Positions 7,735-16,026 of a DNA stretch of 64,000 bases are shown here, piece by piece. This DNA is from Shewanella halotolerans. Lineage in GTDB: Bacteria; Pseudomonadota; Gammaproteobacteria; Enterobacterales; Shewanellaceae. Under the pieces are notes generated by a model that had not been told where the DNA came from, made no database searches, and saw only the letters and a list, made by a program, of their open reading frames with translations. A program made the position numbers and the translations under genes. How positions within the stretch are numbered: position 1 is the first letter of the stretch; the number at the start of each line of letters is the position of its first letter. Location of the stretch: NCBI RefSeq assembly GCF_019457535.1, contig NZ_CP080417.1, forward strand, positions 186,001 through 250,000. Direction: 5' to 3'.

Positions 7735-8480
7735 TATTTGACTCCTTCAGCTTGCGCGAGTTCCCTCACCCAGGGACGCATACCGTTTCTGGCAAGTATC
7801 TCGGCTCTGAAACGAATAAGCGTGATAGCGCCTATCATCAGGCCGAAACCGAAGATGTTGATCAGCAGTGGATATAACATCTCAGGTGCCATAGATGACT
7901 TCTCGGTGATCTTGATAGTCGCAGGCTGGTGTAGTGAGTTCCACCACTCTACCGAGTACTTGATGATAGGAATGTTGATCACGCCCACGATGGCCAGAAT
8001 ACCGGCGGCACGAGCGGCGAGTACCTTATCTTCGAAAGAGGCGTACAGAGAGATCACACCCAGGTAGAGGAATAGCAACACAAGTTCAGATGTCAGGCGA
8101 GCATCCCACACCCACCAGGTGCCCCACATAGGCTTACCCCAGGCAGCACCAGTGATCAGAGCGATAAAGGTGACAACGGCACCGATAGGCGCGATGGCCG
8201 CCGCTGCCCAGTCGGCAGACTTGATCTGCCATACCAGGCCGATAAAGGCCGAGGTTGCCATCGCCATGTAGGCTGACATCGACATAGAAGCCGCGGGTAC
8301 GTGGATGAAGATGATGCGGTAACTGTCACCCTGCTGGTAATCTACCGGCGCAAACAACAGCCCCCAGATAGAACCCACACCAATAAACGCGATTGCAAGC
8401 GTCGCAAACCAAGGCAATAGCCTGCCAGAGAGGTTGTAGGCTTTTTGAGGGTCTGCGTAAGAATGTAGCCATTTCCACAT
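7734..8480 (-). CDS. ccmC: Haem exporter permease CcmC
   Basis: CcmC binds haem at the outer face of the inner membrane and loads it onto CcmE. It is 248 aa with six predicted membrane helices. The periplasmic tryptophan-rich WWD signature is present as WGTWWVWDARLTSELVLL (about residues 119-136). The flanking haem-ligand histidines fit IIFIHVPAAS upstream and WWNSLHQPATI downstream. It lies 1 bp after ccmB in the operon. Confidence 0.97.
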   Translation of the reverse strand: MWKWLHSYADPQKAYNLSGRLLPWFATLAIAFIGVGSIWGLLFAPVDYQQGDSYRIIFIHVPAASMSMSAYMAMATSAFIGLVWQIKSADWAAAAIAPIGAVVTFIALITGAAWGKPMWGTWWVWDARLTSELVLLFLYLGVISLYASFEDKVLAARAAGILAIVGVINIPIIKYSVEWWNSLHQPATIKITEKSSMAPEMLYPLLINIFGFGLMIGAITLIRFRAEILARNGMRPWVRELAQAEGVK

Positions 8481-8481
8481 A

Positions 8482-9168
8482 TTAGTTAGTACTCACTCTT
8501 AGAGAGGCACCAATTGCAAAAGGTGCCAATATTAACGAACCGACCAGCATAGCGCCTATGATAGCGAGATGGCCGCTGTAGGGTAGATTTAGGCCAGCGG
8601 CATCGATGGCGCTGGTTGCAAAAATTAGAACCGGTATGTAAAGCGGCAGGATCAACAGACTCAGTAGCACGCCGCCCTTACGCAGACCGACGGTAAGCGC
8701 GACACCTATGGCGCCCAACAGGCTGAGTACGGGCGTGCCCAGTGCCAGGGTGGCCATCAATGCGCCATAGCTGTTGGCTTCCAGGTGCAGCAGCACGGCC
8801 AGTAGCGGGGCAACCAATATCAGTGGTACGCCTGTCAAGATCCAGTGGGCCAGCACTTTTGCCAATACCATGAGCGACAGTGGCTGTGGGCTGAGCAGCA
8901 TCTGCTCCAGGCTACCATCGACAAAGTCTGCCTTAAACAGGCGCTCGAGTGACAGCATAGATGCCAGCAGGGCGGCTACCCAGATGATCCCCGGTGCTAC
9001 GCGAGTCAGTACCTGAGGCTCGGGGCCAATGCCCAGCGGGAATAGGGTGACCACCAGGATAAAAAACAGCAAGGGATTGAAGATGTCACCCTTGTGACGA
9101 ATTGCTATCTTAAGATCGCGTCTAAGCAGGGTGAAAAACGCTTGGGTGAAACTGATACCTTTATTCAT
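8482..9168 (-). CDS. ccmB: Haem exporter permease CcmB
   Basis: CcmB is the membrane partner of the CcmA ATPase; together they drive release of holo-CcmE. It has 228 aa and about six hydrophobic helices. It starts with a cytoplasmic FFTLLRRDLKIAIRHKGD segment and includes the conserved FADGSLEQ-like loop (KADFVDGSLEQMLLSPQPLS) and a PLYIPVLIFATSAI segment. It is 11 bp downstream of ccmA and 1 bp upstream of ccmC. Confidence 0.97.
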   Translation of the reverse strand: MNKGISFTQAFFTLLRRDLKIAIRHKGDIFNPLLFFILVVTLFPLGIGPEPQVLTRVAPGIIWVAALLASMLSLERLFKADFVDGSLEQMLLSPQPLSLMVLAKVLAHWILTGVPLILVAPLLAVLLHLEANSYGALMATLALGTPVLSLLGAIGVALTVGLRKGGVLLSLLILPLYIPVLIFATSAIDAAGLNLPYSGHLAIIGAMLVGSLILAPFAIGASLRVSTN

Positions 9169-9179
9169 TCACTGCACCT

Positions 9180-9830
9180 TTAAATAAAGCGGTAATCGAG
9201 GCGAATCTTACGGAGAATATCGTCACCGATAATGCTCATGTCCTGGTGGGTCGTCATGATGACACAGCCGCCGCTTTGAGCATGTTGTAAAAACAGGTGT
9301 TCCAATTCTTCGACGCCTTTCTTATCGATTGCAGTAAATGGTTCATCCAGTAGCCAGACCTTACAGTTGGTATGCCAGAGTCGGGCTAGGGCGGTACGAC
9401 GATGTTGACCCGCCGACAAGTGACCGGCCAAGGCTTCCTCGAAGCCAGACAGGTTTACCTTAGCGAGGATCTGGTTGGTTTCGAAATCATCATACCCGCT
9501 GATTCTTAAATTGAAGTTAAGATTCTCTTCTGCGGTTAACTCGCTTTTTACACCTGCAAGGTGGCCCAGATACAAAAGATCGTCATTGTATTCGTCGCGG
9601 CAGCGGGTGATGTCAGTACCCTTGTACTTGGCTTCGCCGGCGTAGGGACGCGACAGGCCGGCGAGGATCCTCAGCAGGCTGGTTTTACCGGCGCCATTAG
9701 GGCCTTCGATTTGAACTATCTCACCCGCTTGGATATCAAAGCTCAGCTCATCGAAGAGAATTCGCTCTTCGCGGATACAAGTCAAGTTATCGGCTGATAC
9801 CAGTGTTGTTGCTGTTTTTTCTTCTACCAC
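9180..9830 (-). CDS. ccmA: Haem exporter ATP-binding protein CcmA
   Basis: ABC ATPase of the CcmABCD complex in cytochrome c maturation. It has 216 aa. Walker A is GPNGAGKT at residues 43-50, the signature is LSAGQ at 138-142, and Walker B is VWLLDE at 158-163, followed by the switch histidine region TTHQDMS. The start is GTG, preceded at 5 bp by AGAGG. It is the first gene of the ccmABCDE operon and is transcribed divergently from scyA. Confidence 0.97.
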   Translation of the reverse strand: MVEEKTATTLVSADNLTCIREERILFDELSFDIQAGEIVQIEGPNGAGKTSLLRILAGLSRPYAGEAKYKGTDITRCRDEYNDDLLYLGHLAGVKSELTAEENLNFNLRISGYDDFETNQILAKVNLSGFEEALAGHLSAGQHRRTALARLWHTNCKVWLLDEPFTAIDKKGVEELEHLFLQHAQSGGCVIMTTHQDMSIIGDDILRKIRLDYRFI

Positions 9831-10034
9831 TGAACCCTCTATCTCAAGCCTGATGTAAACATAAGCGATATTAACATAATCCCCTTGAGGGGTTTAGTCT
9901 TGCTATCTGATTAGTGTCAGCAATTTGATATGCTTCCAAAAAGTAAAACCTTTTCGTCATTGAGATTGAACTTTTTCAACAATTGCTAATGTATCAGGTA
10001 ACTCGGGCACCTATAACATGTTGAACCATCAAAT

Positions 10035-10050
10035 TCTGATATTAATCACA
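10035..10050 (+). promoter_or_regulatory. Candidate CRP (or FNR/EtrA) binding site upstream of scyA
   Basis: TCTGA-TATTAA-TCACA matches 9 of 10 defined bases of the CRP consensus TGTGA-N6-TCACA. The overlapping CTGAT-ATTA-ATCAC matches the TGAT-N4-ATCA core of FNR sites. Its centre is about 60-65 bp upstream of the start expected from the promoter at 10073-10100, a usual class I activator position. Shewanella uses CRP to control respiratory cytochromes, so the placement makes sense. Binding is inferred. Confidence 0.5.
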
Positions 10051-10072
10051 AAAAGGTGAGATTTGTTGAAGT

Positions 10073-10100
10073 TTGATGTATCCTAGGGCCGCTATAGAAT
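10073..10100 (+). promoter_or_regulatory. scyA: Candidate sigma-70 promoter for scyA
   Basis: TTGATG (10073-10078) and TAGAAT (10095-10100) are separated by 16 bp. This gives a leader of about 55 nt before the scyA ATG. The match is moderate, and the upstream CRP-like dyad supports it. Confidence 0.45.
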
Positions 10101-10162
10101 AAGTCTGCCCCAGTTTAGGGTGGCATAGAGCTCTGTTAATATTTGCATTAGGAACATTGAAC

Positions 10163-10456
10163 ATGAAAAAACTGTTAGCATTGTCTGCAGTGGCTGCATT
10201 GACCTTGTCTGCAAACACTTTTGCACAAGAAGGTGAAGCTGTATATAACAAGGCATGCCATGTATGCCACAGTATGGGTGTCGCCGGTGCCCCTAAAGCT
10301 CATGATGCAGCTGCATGGGAGCCTCGTTTAGCGAAAGGCCTAGACGCACTAGTAGGTAGTGTTAAGACTGGTCTGAACGCTATGCCACCAGGTGGTATGT
10401 GCACAGATTGTACCGACGAAGATTACAAGAACGCTATCGAGTTCATGTCTAAGTAA
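10163..10456 (+). CDS. scyA: Monohaem cytochrome c5 (ScyA-like)
   Basis: Small periplasmic electron carrier of 97 aa. I start at the ATG at 10163 (MKKLLALSAV), with AGGA 9 bp upstream, rather than the TTG two codons earlier. The Sec signal peptide is residues 1-21 (ending NTFA). The haem motif is CHVCH at residues 32-36, the probable axial methionine is in NAMPPGGM, and a CTDC pair near the C-terminus is the disulfide typical of cytochrome c5. The location between ccmA and ccmI matches S. oneidensis scyA, a mediator between quinol oxidation complexes and periplasmic reductases. Confidence 0.9.
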   Translation: MKKLLALSAVAALTLSANTFAQEGEAVYNKACHVCHSMGVAGAPKAHDAAAWEPRLAKGLDALVGSVKTGLNAMPPGGMCTDCTDEDYKNAIEFMSK

Positions 10457-10470
10457 TTTGACTTCGTTGA

Positions 10471-10499
10471 AAAAAGCCGACCTTATGGTCGGTTTTTTT
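10471..10499 (+). terminator. Terminator of scyA
   Basis: Stem CCGACC / GGTCGG (10477-10482 and 10487-10492) with loop TTAT, preceded by an A-run and followed by seven T. It is 14 bp after the scyA stop. Confidence 0.92.
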
Positions 10500-10559
10500 A
10501 TGCCTATCGCTAAGTAGTTTTTAATAAAGAGGCTCTCGCGATCAAGACAGGTGAGCAAT

Positions 10560-10585
10560 AAAAAAGCCGGCTAATGCCGGCTTTT
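10560..10585 (-). terminator. Terminator of ccmI (minus strand)
   Basis: GCCGGC / GCCGGC stem (10566-10571 and 10576-10581) with loop TAAT, flanked by AAAA and TTTT. Read on the minus strand it is followed by TTTTTATTG. It lies about 50 bp past the ccmI stop and is convergent with the scyA terminator. Confidence 0.88.
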
Positions 10586-10634
10586 CTGTGCGATACGGAA
10601 CCTGATTTATTGAATCGGTAATATTGGACCGAGA

Positions 10635-11885
10635 TTACTGCACCAGAGTATCAATCACCAGCTTAGCGGTTGAACCCACATCCATGGTTTCCAGACGGCC
10701 CTGTAGATCGCCAGGCTGCGCCTTAACCGAACCATGCTTAGAGAGCACGGCGATCACTTCAACTTGTTTGGCATCGCTCAGCTTGATATCGCCGCCCATG
10801 CCGGTGCTGTCATCTAAGGTGATAGAGACAGGCAGAGATTTCGCCGATACCTTAGTCGCCGCTAGCGGTACCTTAGGGCCTTGAGTGTTACGGGCAAAGA
10901 TAAACAGCATATCGCTACCGCTGACATTCTCTGCCAGCTCGGGTGCGATAGACACATCTATGGTTACCGTCTTACCGGTAGTGGCCTTGGCCTGCTGATG
11001 AGTCGCATCGTTAGGCATCTCGCCAGTTTCAGCTTGCATTCTCATCTTGGCGCTCTCGATGGCATTGATGATGGCGCTACGGTCCACATCGCTTCTGTCG
11101 CTATCGAGAATGATCTGCCAGGCATCGATCGCCTTCTTATATTGGGCGCTGAAGAAGGCATCCATACCGACAAGCAGTAGGGTAGAAGGATCTTCAGGAT
11201 CTAATGCCAATGACTGGTCGATAATGGCCTGTACTGCAGGGGTGATTCTTTGGTTGGCCTTGTAGTACATGGCCGTGGCCTTAGGACCAAGCAGTTCGGC
11301 GTGGGTACCCACTAGCTCCATCGCCTTGTCGAATGCTTTTACCGCATCGTCATAACGGTTGGCGCTGATGTAGGCATGGCCAAGGCTAAACAACAGCTGG
11401 CTGTTTTCTGGCTCGGCTTGCAGCTGTGATTCCATCATCTGAATGCGCTGGGTCATGATCTGGGCGGCATCCATTCCTGCGTGTGGATTGTCGGGAACCG
11501 CCTTGTCCAGGTTGGCATAGGCACCTAGGTTGGCATAGAAGTAGCCAGAAACACCTAGCACCACCACAGACATCAGGGTTGGCCAGAGTAGGCTCTTAGG
11601 CTTGATCTGACCGACCAGAGATTCATCTTCGCCCTGTTTCATGTCCTGTAGCAGACTGATCTCGAGCTCTTTCTTTAGCGCGTTAAATTCATCTTGATCC
11701 AGCAGCTCATCCTCAAGTTCCTTCTCCAGGGTCGCCAGGCGATTGTTAAAAAGTTCGAGGTTGGTGGCCTTACGCACACCGGCTTCTTCGGCCTGCAGCA
11801 TCTTTTGCTGGCGGAAGTGTGGAAACCAAATCAGCACTAGGCTGACTAATACAAAAAGCGCAATAAAAATCCAGAGTGTGGTCAT
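10635..11885 (-). CDS. ccmI: Cytochrome c biogenesis TPR protein CcmI
   Basis: CcmI presents apocytochromes to the CcmF-CcmH haem lyase. The 416-aa protein has two N-terminal membrane helices (residues 1-20 and about 98-116). Between them is a cytoplasmic coiled segment containing FNNRLATLEKELEDELLD, a CcmI hallmark. A periplasmic TPR domain follows (about 150-290; LLFSLGHAYISANRYDDAVKAF), then a C-terminal beta-rich region (about 310-416; DVSIAPELAENVSGSDMLFIFAR). It is transcribed alone on the minus strand, opposite to ccmFGH, which is unlike E. coli, where this domain is fused to CcmH. Confidence 0.95.
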   Translation of the reverse strand: MTTLWIFIALFVLVSLVLIWFPHFRQQKMLQAEEAGVRKATNLELFNNRLATLEKELEDELLDQDEFNALKKELEISLLQDMKQGEDESLVGQIKPKSLLWPTLMSVVVLGVSGYFYANLGAYANLDKAVPDNPHAGMDAAQIMTQRIQMMESQLQAEPENSQLLFSLGHAYISANRYDDAVKAFDKAMELVGTHAELLGPKATAMYYKANQRITPAVQAIIDQSLALDPEDPSTLLLVGMDAFFSAQYKKAIDAWQIILDSDRSDVDRSAIINAIESAKMRMQAETGEMPNDATHQQAKATTGKTVTIDVSIAPELAENVSGSDMLFIFARNTQGPKVPLAATKVSAKSLPVSITLDDSTGMGGDIKLSDAKQVEVIAVLSKHGSVKAQPGDLQGRLETMDVGSTAKLVIDTLVQ

Positions 11886-12296
11886 TATTTCTTTTTCACA
11901 TTAGTTGCAGGAATGCGGGGATGCCGCGCGATATAGGGATCAGATTATACGGAAAGATTATTCATTGAACAGTAATATAAGGGTTTCCAGCCGTTAAATA
12001 CTGATACTTTTGCACTGGTTCACAGTTCGATTCTATTTTCAAAAATTGGCTGAAACTTAAGTTTCAAACAAGGGTCAGAGCATAAAATCTGCCAGTTTAT
12101 AACAATTGTAACCCTGCGTTTCTGTTCGCAAGAATGAGACAGGTCACCCAGAATTGTGCGAAAGAGGCAGACAGATACAATAGCAAATACTAAAATGACT
12201 CAAATTTTGTACCTTGAGTTGTGTGAATTGCAAACTCTGGTGAATTAGGCGAAGCTAATGCTTCGGCTAGTTCTCATATAGGACTGAGGAAACCCC
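11886..12296. other. Divergent intergenic region between ccmI and ccmF
   Basis: About 410 bp without a supportable gene. It should contain the ccmI and ccmF promoters. Two structures stand out: the 16-bp palindrome at 12051-12066 (listed separately) and a small hairpin CGAAGC-TAAT-GCTTCG at 12250-12265 in the ccmF leader. No clear -35/-10 pair could be chosen by eye. Confidence 0.6.
12051..12066. promoter_or_regulatory. Perfect 16-bp palindrome, possible operator
   Basis: TGAAACTTAAGTTTCA is an exact palindrome roughly midway between the divergent ccmI and ccmF starts. It has no loop, so it resembles a dimeric-protein binding site more than an RNA hairpin. The regulator is unknown. Confidence 0.45.
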
Positions 12297-14273
12297 ATGA
12301 TCCCTGAATTAGGACACTTTTCGTTGATAATAGGATTGGCATTCGCCTTTCTATTGGCCAGCGTCCCCTTAATCGGTGTTGCTCGCAAAGATCAATATCT
12401 GGTGCGTTATGCCTGGCCGTTGAGTTACGGCATGTTTTTCTTTATCGCTCTCTCCGTCATCGTCCTGGGTTATAGCTTTGCCGTCGACGATTTCTCTGTA
12501 GCCTATGTTGCACACCACTCAAACTCTCAGCTGCCGATCTTCTTCAAGATCGCTGCCGTATGGGGTGGCCATGAAGGCTCCTTACTCTTCTGGGTGTTTG
12601 CCCTGTCTGTCTGGACGGCTGCGGTTGCCTTCTTCAGTAAGGGGTTAGAAGAGGTCTTTACCGCACGCGTACTCGCTATTCTGGCGATGATAGTAATAGG
12701 CTTCTGTCTCTTCATGCTGCTGACTTCTAGCCCATTTGAGCGCCTGTTCCCGATTCCTATGGAGGGACGCGACCTTAACCCTATGCTGCAGGACGTGGGA
12801 CTCATCTTCCACCCACCTATGCTGTACCTTGGCTATGTTGGTTTCTCGGTGAGTTTTGCCTTCGCCATCGCCGCGCTCATGGGCGGACGTCTCGATTCTG
12901 CCTGGGCACGTTGGAGCCGTCCTTGGACCCTGGCTGCGTGGATCTTCCTGACAGGCGGTATCTCGCTCGGTTCTTGGTGGGCATATTACGAGCTAGGCTG
13001 GGGCGGCTGGTGGTTCTGGGATCCCGTCGAAAACGCGTCATTCATGCCTTGGCTGATCGGTACAGCTCTGCTGCACTCAGTGATCGTGACCGAGAAGCGT
13101 GCAACTTTCCGTAACTGGACGGTACTCCTCTCTATCTTCGCATTCTCTCTGAGTCTGCTAGGTACCTTTATCGTTCGTTCAGGTGTACTGACCTCGGTGC
13201 ACTCATTCGCGGCGGATCCTAGCCGTGGTATGTTTATCCTCTTGCTGCTGGGTCTCGCCATCGGCGGATCGCTGACGCTATTTGCCTTCCGCGCAAGCGA
13301 TATGAAGAGCCCTGCGCGTTTCGAGCTGATGTCGAAAGAAACCATGCTGCTGGTAGGTAACATCCTGCTTACCGTAGCTTGTGGTACCGTGCTGCTGGGC
13401 ACACTCTACCCACTGCTGATCGATGCCCTCAATATGGGTAAAATCTCTGTAGGCCCACCATACTTCAACGCAGTATTCGTGCCGATTGCACTCGTGCTGT
13501 TTGCCTTCATGGGTATTGGCCCTAGCATCCGCTGGAAGCGTGCTAAGGCAGGTGAACTCAGGGCCAAGCTGCTGGTGCCTGCCATCGTCTCTGCCGTTAT
13601 CGGTGTGGCGACGCCTTTCCTGGTGGACGGCAAGTTTAATGCTTGGGTGATGTTCGGTATTGGCCTGGCCGCTTGGGTAACAGTTGCTACGCTGCGTGCC
13701 GCCTACGACATCATGCAGTCTAAAGATGGTCTCAGCCTGGCGCGTATGGGGCGCAGCCAGCTGGGTATGATCATCGCTCACTTAGGTATCGCGGTTTCTG
13801 TGGTCGGCGCCACCATGGTGTCTAACTACTCGATCGAGAAGAGTGTTCGCATGGGCCCTGGTATCACCCAGGAGCTGGCGGGCTATAGCTTCCATTATAT
13901 CGAGACTAAGAATGTTGTCGGTCCTAACTATACCGCCCAGCAGGGTCAGGTCGAAGTGACCAAAGACGGTGAGTTCATTACTCTGCTTAAACCAGATCGT
14001 CGTCAGTACAACGTACGTACCATGGATATGACAGAGGCGGGCATCGATTGGGGACTGTTCCGCGATCTCTATATCACCATGGGCGATCCTATCAGTCGTA
14101 CCGAGTTTGCCGTGCGTCTGAACTACAAGCCATTCGTGCGCTGGTTATGGTTCGGTAGCATCTTCATGATGGTAGGCGGTCTGTTCGCCGCGTCTGATAA
14201 GCGTTACCGCAGAGCCAAGGCGACCGAAACAGCTGGCGAAAAAGCCAAACAAGCAAAATTAGCAACCGCATAA
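12297..14273 (+). CDS. ccmF: Haem lyase subunit CcmF
   Basis: CcmF forms the haem-attachment complex with CcmH/CcmI, reducing and transferring haem from CcmE to apocytochromes. It has 658 aa and about 15 membrane helices. The periplasmic WWD motif is WGGWWFWDPVENASFMPWL (about residues 233-251). Conserved histidines occur in VAHHSN near the N-terminus and ALLHSVIVTEKR after the WWD segment. The start ATG follows CTGAGGAAAC. First gene of a four-gene operon with ccmG, ccmH and a second thioredoxin-like gene. Confidence 0.97.
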   Translation: MIPELGHFSLIIGLAFAFLLASVPLIGVARKDQYLVRYAWPLSYGMFFFIALSVIVLGYSFAVDDFSVAYVAHHSNSQLPIFFKIAAVWGGHEGSLLFWVFALSVWTAAVAFFSKGLEEVFTARVLAILAMIVIGFCLFMLLTSSPFERLFPIPMEGRDLNPMLQDVGLIFHPPMLYLGYVGFSVSFAFAIAALMGGRLDSAWARWSRPWTLAAWIFLTGGISLGSWWAYYELGWGGWWFWDPVENASFMPWLIGTALLHSVIVTEKRATFRNWTVLLSIFAFSLSLLGTFIVRSGVLTSVHSFAADPSRGMFILLLLGLAIGGSLTLFAFRASDMKSPARFELMSKETMLLVGNILLTVACGTVLLGTLYPLLIDALNMGKISVGPPYFNAVFVPIALVLFAFMGIGPSIRWKRAKAGELRAKLLVPAIVSAVIGVATPFLVDGKFNAWVMFGIGLAAWVTVATLRAAYDIMQSKDGLSLARMGRSQLGMIIAHLGIAVSVVGATMVSNYSIEKSVRMGPGITQELAGYSFHYIETKNVVGPNYTAQQGQVEVTKDGEFITLLKPDRRQYNVRTMDMTEAGIDWGLFRDLYITMGDPISRTEFAVRLNYKPFVRWLWFGSIFMMVGGLFAASDKRYRRAKATETAGEKAKQAKLATA

Positions 14274-14290
14274 CTTGAATTGGGGCAAGT

Positions 14291-14848
14291 ATGAAGAAAA
14301 GGCTAGTATTATTTATTCCTTTGATTCTGTTTTTGGTGATGGGAGTGTTCCTCTATAAGGGACTCTTCCTGAATCCGCAGCAGCTAGATTCTGCATTAGA
14401 AGGAAAGCCGGTGCCGGCTTTCCAACTGCAAAAGCTTGAAGATGCCAATGAGATCATTACCAATGACAGCATCAAGGGTCAGGTTTCATTGCTGAACGTG
14501 TGGGCCACCTGGTGTCCTTCATGTAAATATGAGCATCCTTACCTGATGCGTTTGGCAAGACAGAACATCTTGCCTATCTATGGCATCAACTATCGCGACG
14601 AGCGTGCCATGGCGATCCGTGAGCTGAGCCGCGAGGGCGATCCTTACACCAAGAATATCTTTGACCATGACGGACGTTTAGGTCTGGATCTTGGAGTTTA
14701 CGGTGCGCCCGAGAGCTATCTGGTGGATCACAACGGTATCATCCGCTTCCGTTATGCCGGTCCTATCGATATGCGTGTCTGGAATGAGACACTCTATCCT
14801 ATGATTCAAGAGTTACAGGCTCAGGCTAAAGCTGAGGGAGCATCTTAA
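14291..14848 (+). CDS. ccmG: Thiol:disulfide interchange protein CcmG/DsbE
   Basis: Membrane-anchored periplasmic thioredoxin that keeps the apocytochrome CXXCH or CcmH cysteines reduced. It has 185 aa with an N-terminal anchor (residues 5-25) and a thioredoxin fold. The active site is WCPSC with cysteines at 75 and 78. The conserved GVYGAPESYLVD segment carries the cis-proline and family-specific residues. It lies 17 bp after ccmF, and its stop overlaps the ccmH start by 1 bp. Confidence 0.96.
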   Translation: MKKRLVLFIPLILFLVMGVFLYKGLFLNPQQLDSALEGKPVPAFQLQKLEDANEIITNDSIKGQVSLLNVWATWCPSCKYEHPYLMRLARQNILPIYGINYRDERAMAIRELSREGDPYTKNIFDHDGRLGLDLGVYGAPESYLVDHNGIIRFRYAGPIDMRVWNETLYPMIQELQAQAKAEGAS

Positions 14849-15327
14849 TGAAGACCTTAGTCGGGTTTATTACCGCAATACTGTTATCTTTCTCGCTGGT
14901 GGGCGCCGCGATGGCGACCCCAGTGGATACCTATGAGTTTAAGTCGGTAGATAACCAGAAACGAGCCCTCGAACTGGCTCACTCGCTGCGTTGTCCTCAG
15001 TGTCAAAACCAGAACCTGATCGATTCCAATTCACCTGTGGCGCAAGATCTGCGACTCGAAGTCTATCAAATGGTCGATGCCGGTAAGGGCGACGAAGAGA
15101 TTATCGAGTTCATGACCAGTCGTTACGGTGAGTTCGTCCTCTATAAGCCACGCATGGAAGCTAAGACTTACATCTTATGGCTAGGGCCAATCGCGCTATT
15201 GCTGGTGGGCTTAGTGATCGGCTTTATCTTCGTTAGACAGCAGCGTATCAGCAATGCCGTCGATCAAGAGATCAGCGCCGAGGAGCAAGCCGAGTTGGAT
15301 AGACTGCTCAAGCGAGACGATAAATGA
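14848..15327 (+). CDS. ccmH: Cytochrome c maturation protein CcmH
   Basis: CcmH holds apocytochrome cysteines in the haem lyase complex. It has 159 aa: a signal peptide (cleaved near residue 23, AMA), a three-helix domain with the redox motif LRCPQCQNQ (cysteines 49 and 52), a membrane helix about residues 103-122, and a short charged tail. It lacks the C-terminal TPR part of E. coli CcmH, which here is the separate ccmI gene. It overlaps the next gene by 4 bp (ATGA). Confidence 0.96.
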   Translation: MKTLVGFITAILLSFSLVGAAMATPVDTYEFKSVDNQKRALELAHSLRCPQCQNQNLIDSNSPVAQDLRLEVYQMVDAGKGDEEIIEFMTSRYGEFVLYKPRMEAKTYILWLGPIALLLVGLVIGFIFVRQQRISNAVDQEISAEEQAELDRLLKRDDK

Positions 15328-15908
15328 AGTCAAAGTTAGCCACGGCGCTGCTGTCGGCGGCTCTCGCCTTAGGCGGATATGCCGCCAGCGTGCAAGCCTA
15401 TCCCGGCATGCAGAAGAAGCAAGGCGGTGAGGTGCAGTCGAGTGTCGATCTGATAAACGTGTTGCCAAAAGCCTATCCCATAGATCCTGTGCCCTTTAAG
15501 GATGCCCAGGGAAAGTCGATTGACTTTAGTCAGTATCGCGGCCAGGTAGTAATGGTCAACATGTGGGCCACCTGGTGTCCCCCTTGTGTGCGTGAGCTGC
15601 CGGCTATAGATCGCTTCAAAGGCAAATTCGATCCTAAACAGTTTCGTGTCCTACCGATATCGATCGATATGAATGGCAAGGAGAAGGTCGAACCCTTCCT
15701 GGCCTCTCTGGGGATGGATAAGTTCGAGACTTACTATGATCCACAGCAGCAGCTGGGTCAGGTCTTCCCCCTAGATACGATTCCGGCGACCTTTATTCTC
15801 AATCAGCAGGGCGAATTGATCGCTTTCGTCAGAACATTTGTCGACTGGGATGATGAGAAAGCGGTGAAATTGATCGAGAGCTTTATCGCGTCAGAGACTC
15901 AAAAATAG
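15324..15908 (+). CDS. Second TlpA/ResA-like periplasmic thioredoxin in the ccm operon
   Basis: 194 aa with an N-terminal signal sequence (residues 1-25, ending VQAY), probably secreted or anchored. The thioredoxin fold has the active site WCPPC (cysteines 85 and 88), then PISIDMNGKEKVEPFLASLG and the cis-proline segment LDTIPATFIL. It resembles the TlpA/ResA family of thiol reductases. It is translationally coupled to ccmH, so a role in cytochrome c or CcmH thiol reduction is likely but not proven. Distinct from ccmG in sequence and lacking its GAPE motif. Confidence 0.88.
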   Translation: MKSKLATALLSAALALGGYAASVQAYPGMQKKQGGEVQSSVDLINVLPKAYPIDPVPFKDAQGKSIDFSQYRGQVVMVNMWATWCPPCVRELPAIDRFKGKFDPKQFRVLPISIDMNGKEKVEPFLASLGMDKFETYYDPQQQLGQVFPLDTIPATFILNQQGELIAFVRTFVDWDDEKAVKLIESFIASETQK

Positions 15909-15941
15909 TAAAACACGGCAATATTGGCCGCAAATCATACG

Positions 15942-15988
15942 AAAAAGATCGCAATTGCCTAAAAGATCGGCATGCGATCTTTTTTTTG
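15942..15988 (+). terminator. Terminator of the ccmFGH operon
   Basis: The arms AAAAAGATCGCA (15942-15953) and TGCGATCTTTTT (15973-15984) are perfectly complementary, followed by more T. An alternative inner hairpin uses GATCG-GCATG-CGATC. It lies 33 bp after the last ccm-operon stop and immediately before the rrn P1 promoter. Confidence 0.85.
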
Positions 15989-15998
15989 AAAAAAGCCC

Positions 15999-16026
15999 TT
16001 GCGCAAAAGATTTGGCTCCCTATAAT
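15999..16026 (+). promoter_or_regulatory. rrn promoter P1
   Basis: TTGCGC (15999-16004), a 16-bp spacer, and a perfect -10 TATAAT (16021-16026), followed by the GC-rich discriminator GCGCTCCC typical of stringently controlled rRNA promoters. The upstream T/A-rich stretch (shared with the preceding terminator) could serve as an UP element. Confidence 0.82.

Larger units (their letters stand above)
9831..10162. other. Divergent intergenic region between ccmA and scyA
   Basis: About 330 bp with no gene I can support. It is AT-rich and must hold the promoters for ccmABCDE (leftward) and scyA (rightward). A CRP/FNR-type dyad and a plausible scyA promoter are listed separately. CCCCTTGAGGGG (9883-9894) is a small inverted repeat close to the ccmA side. 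Confidence 0.6.
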
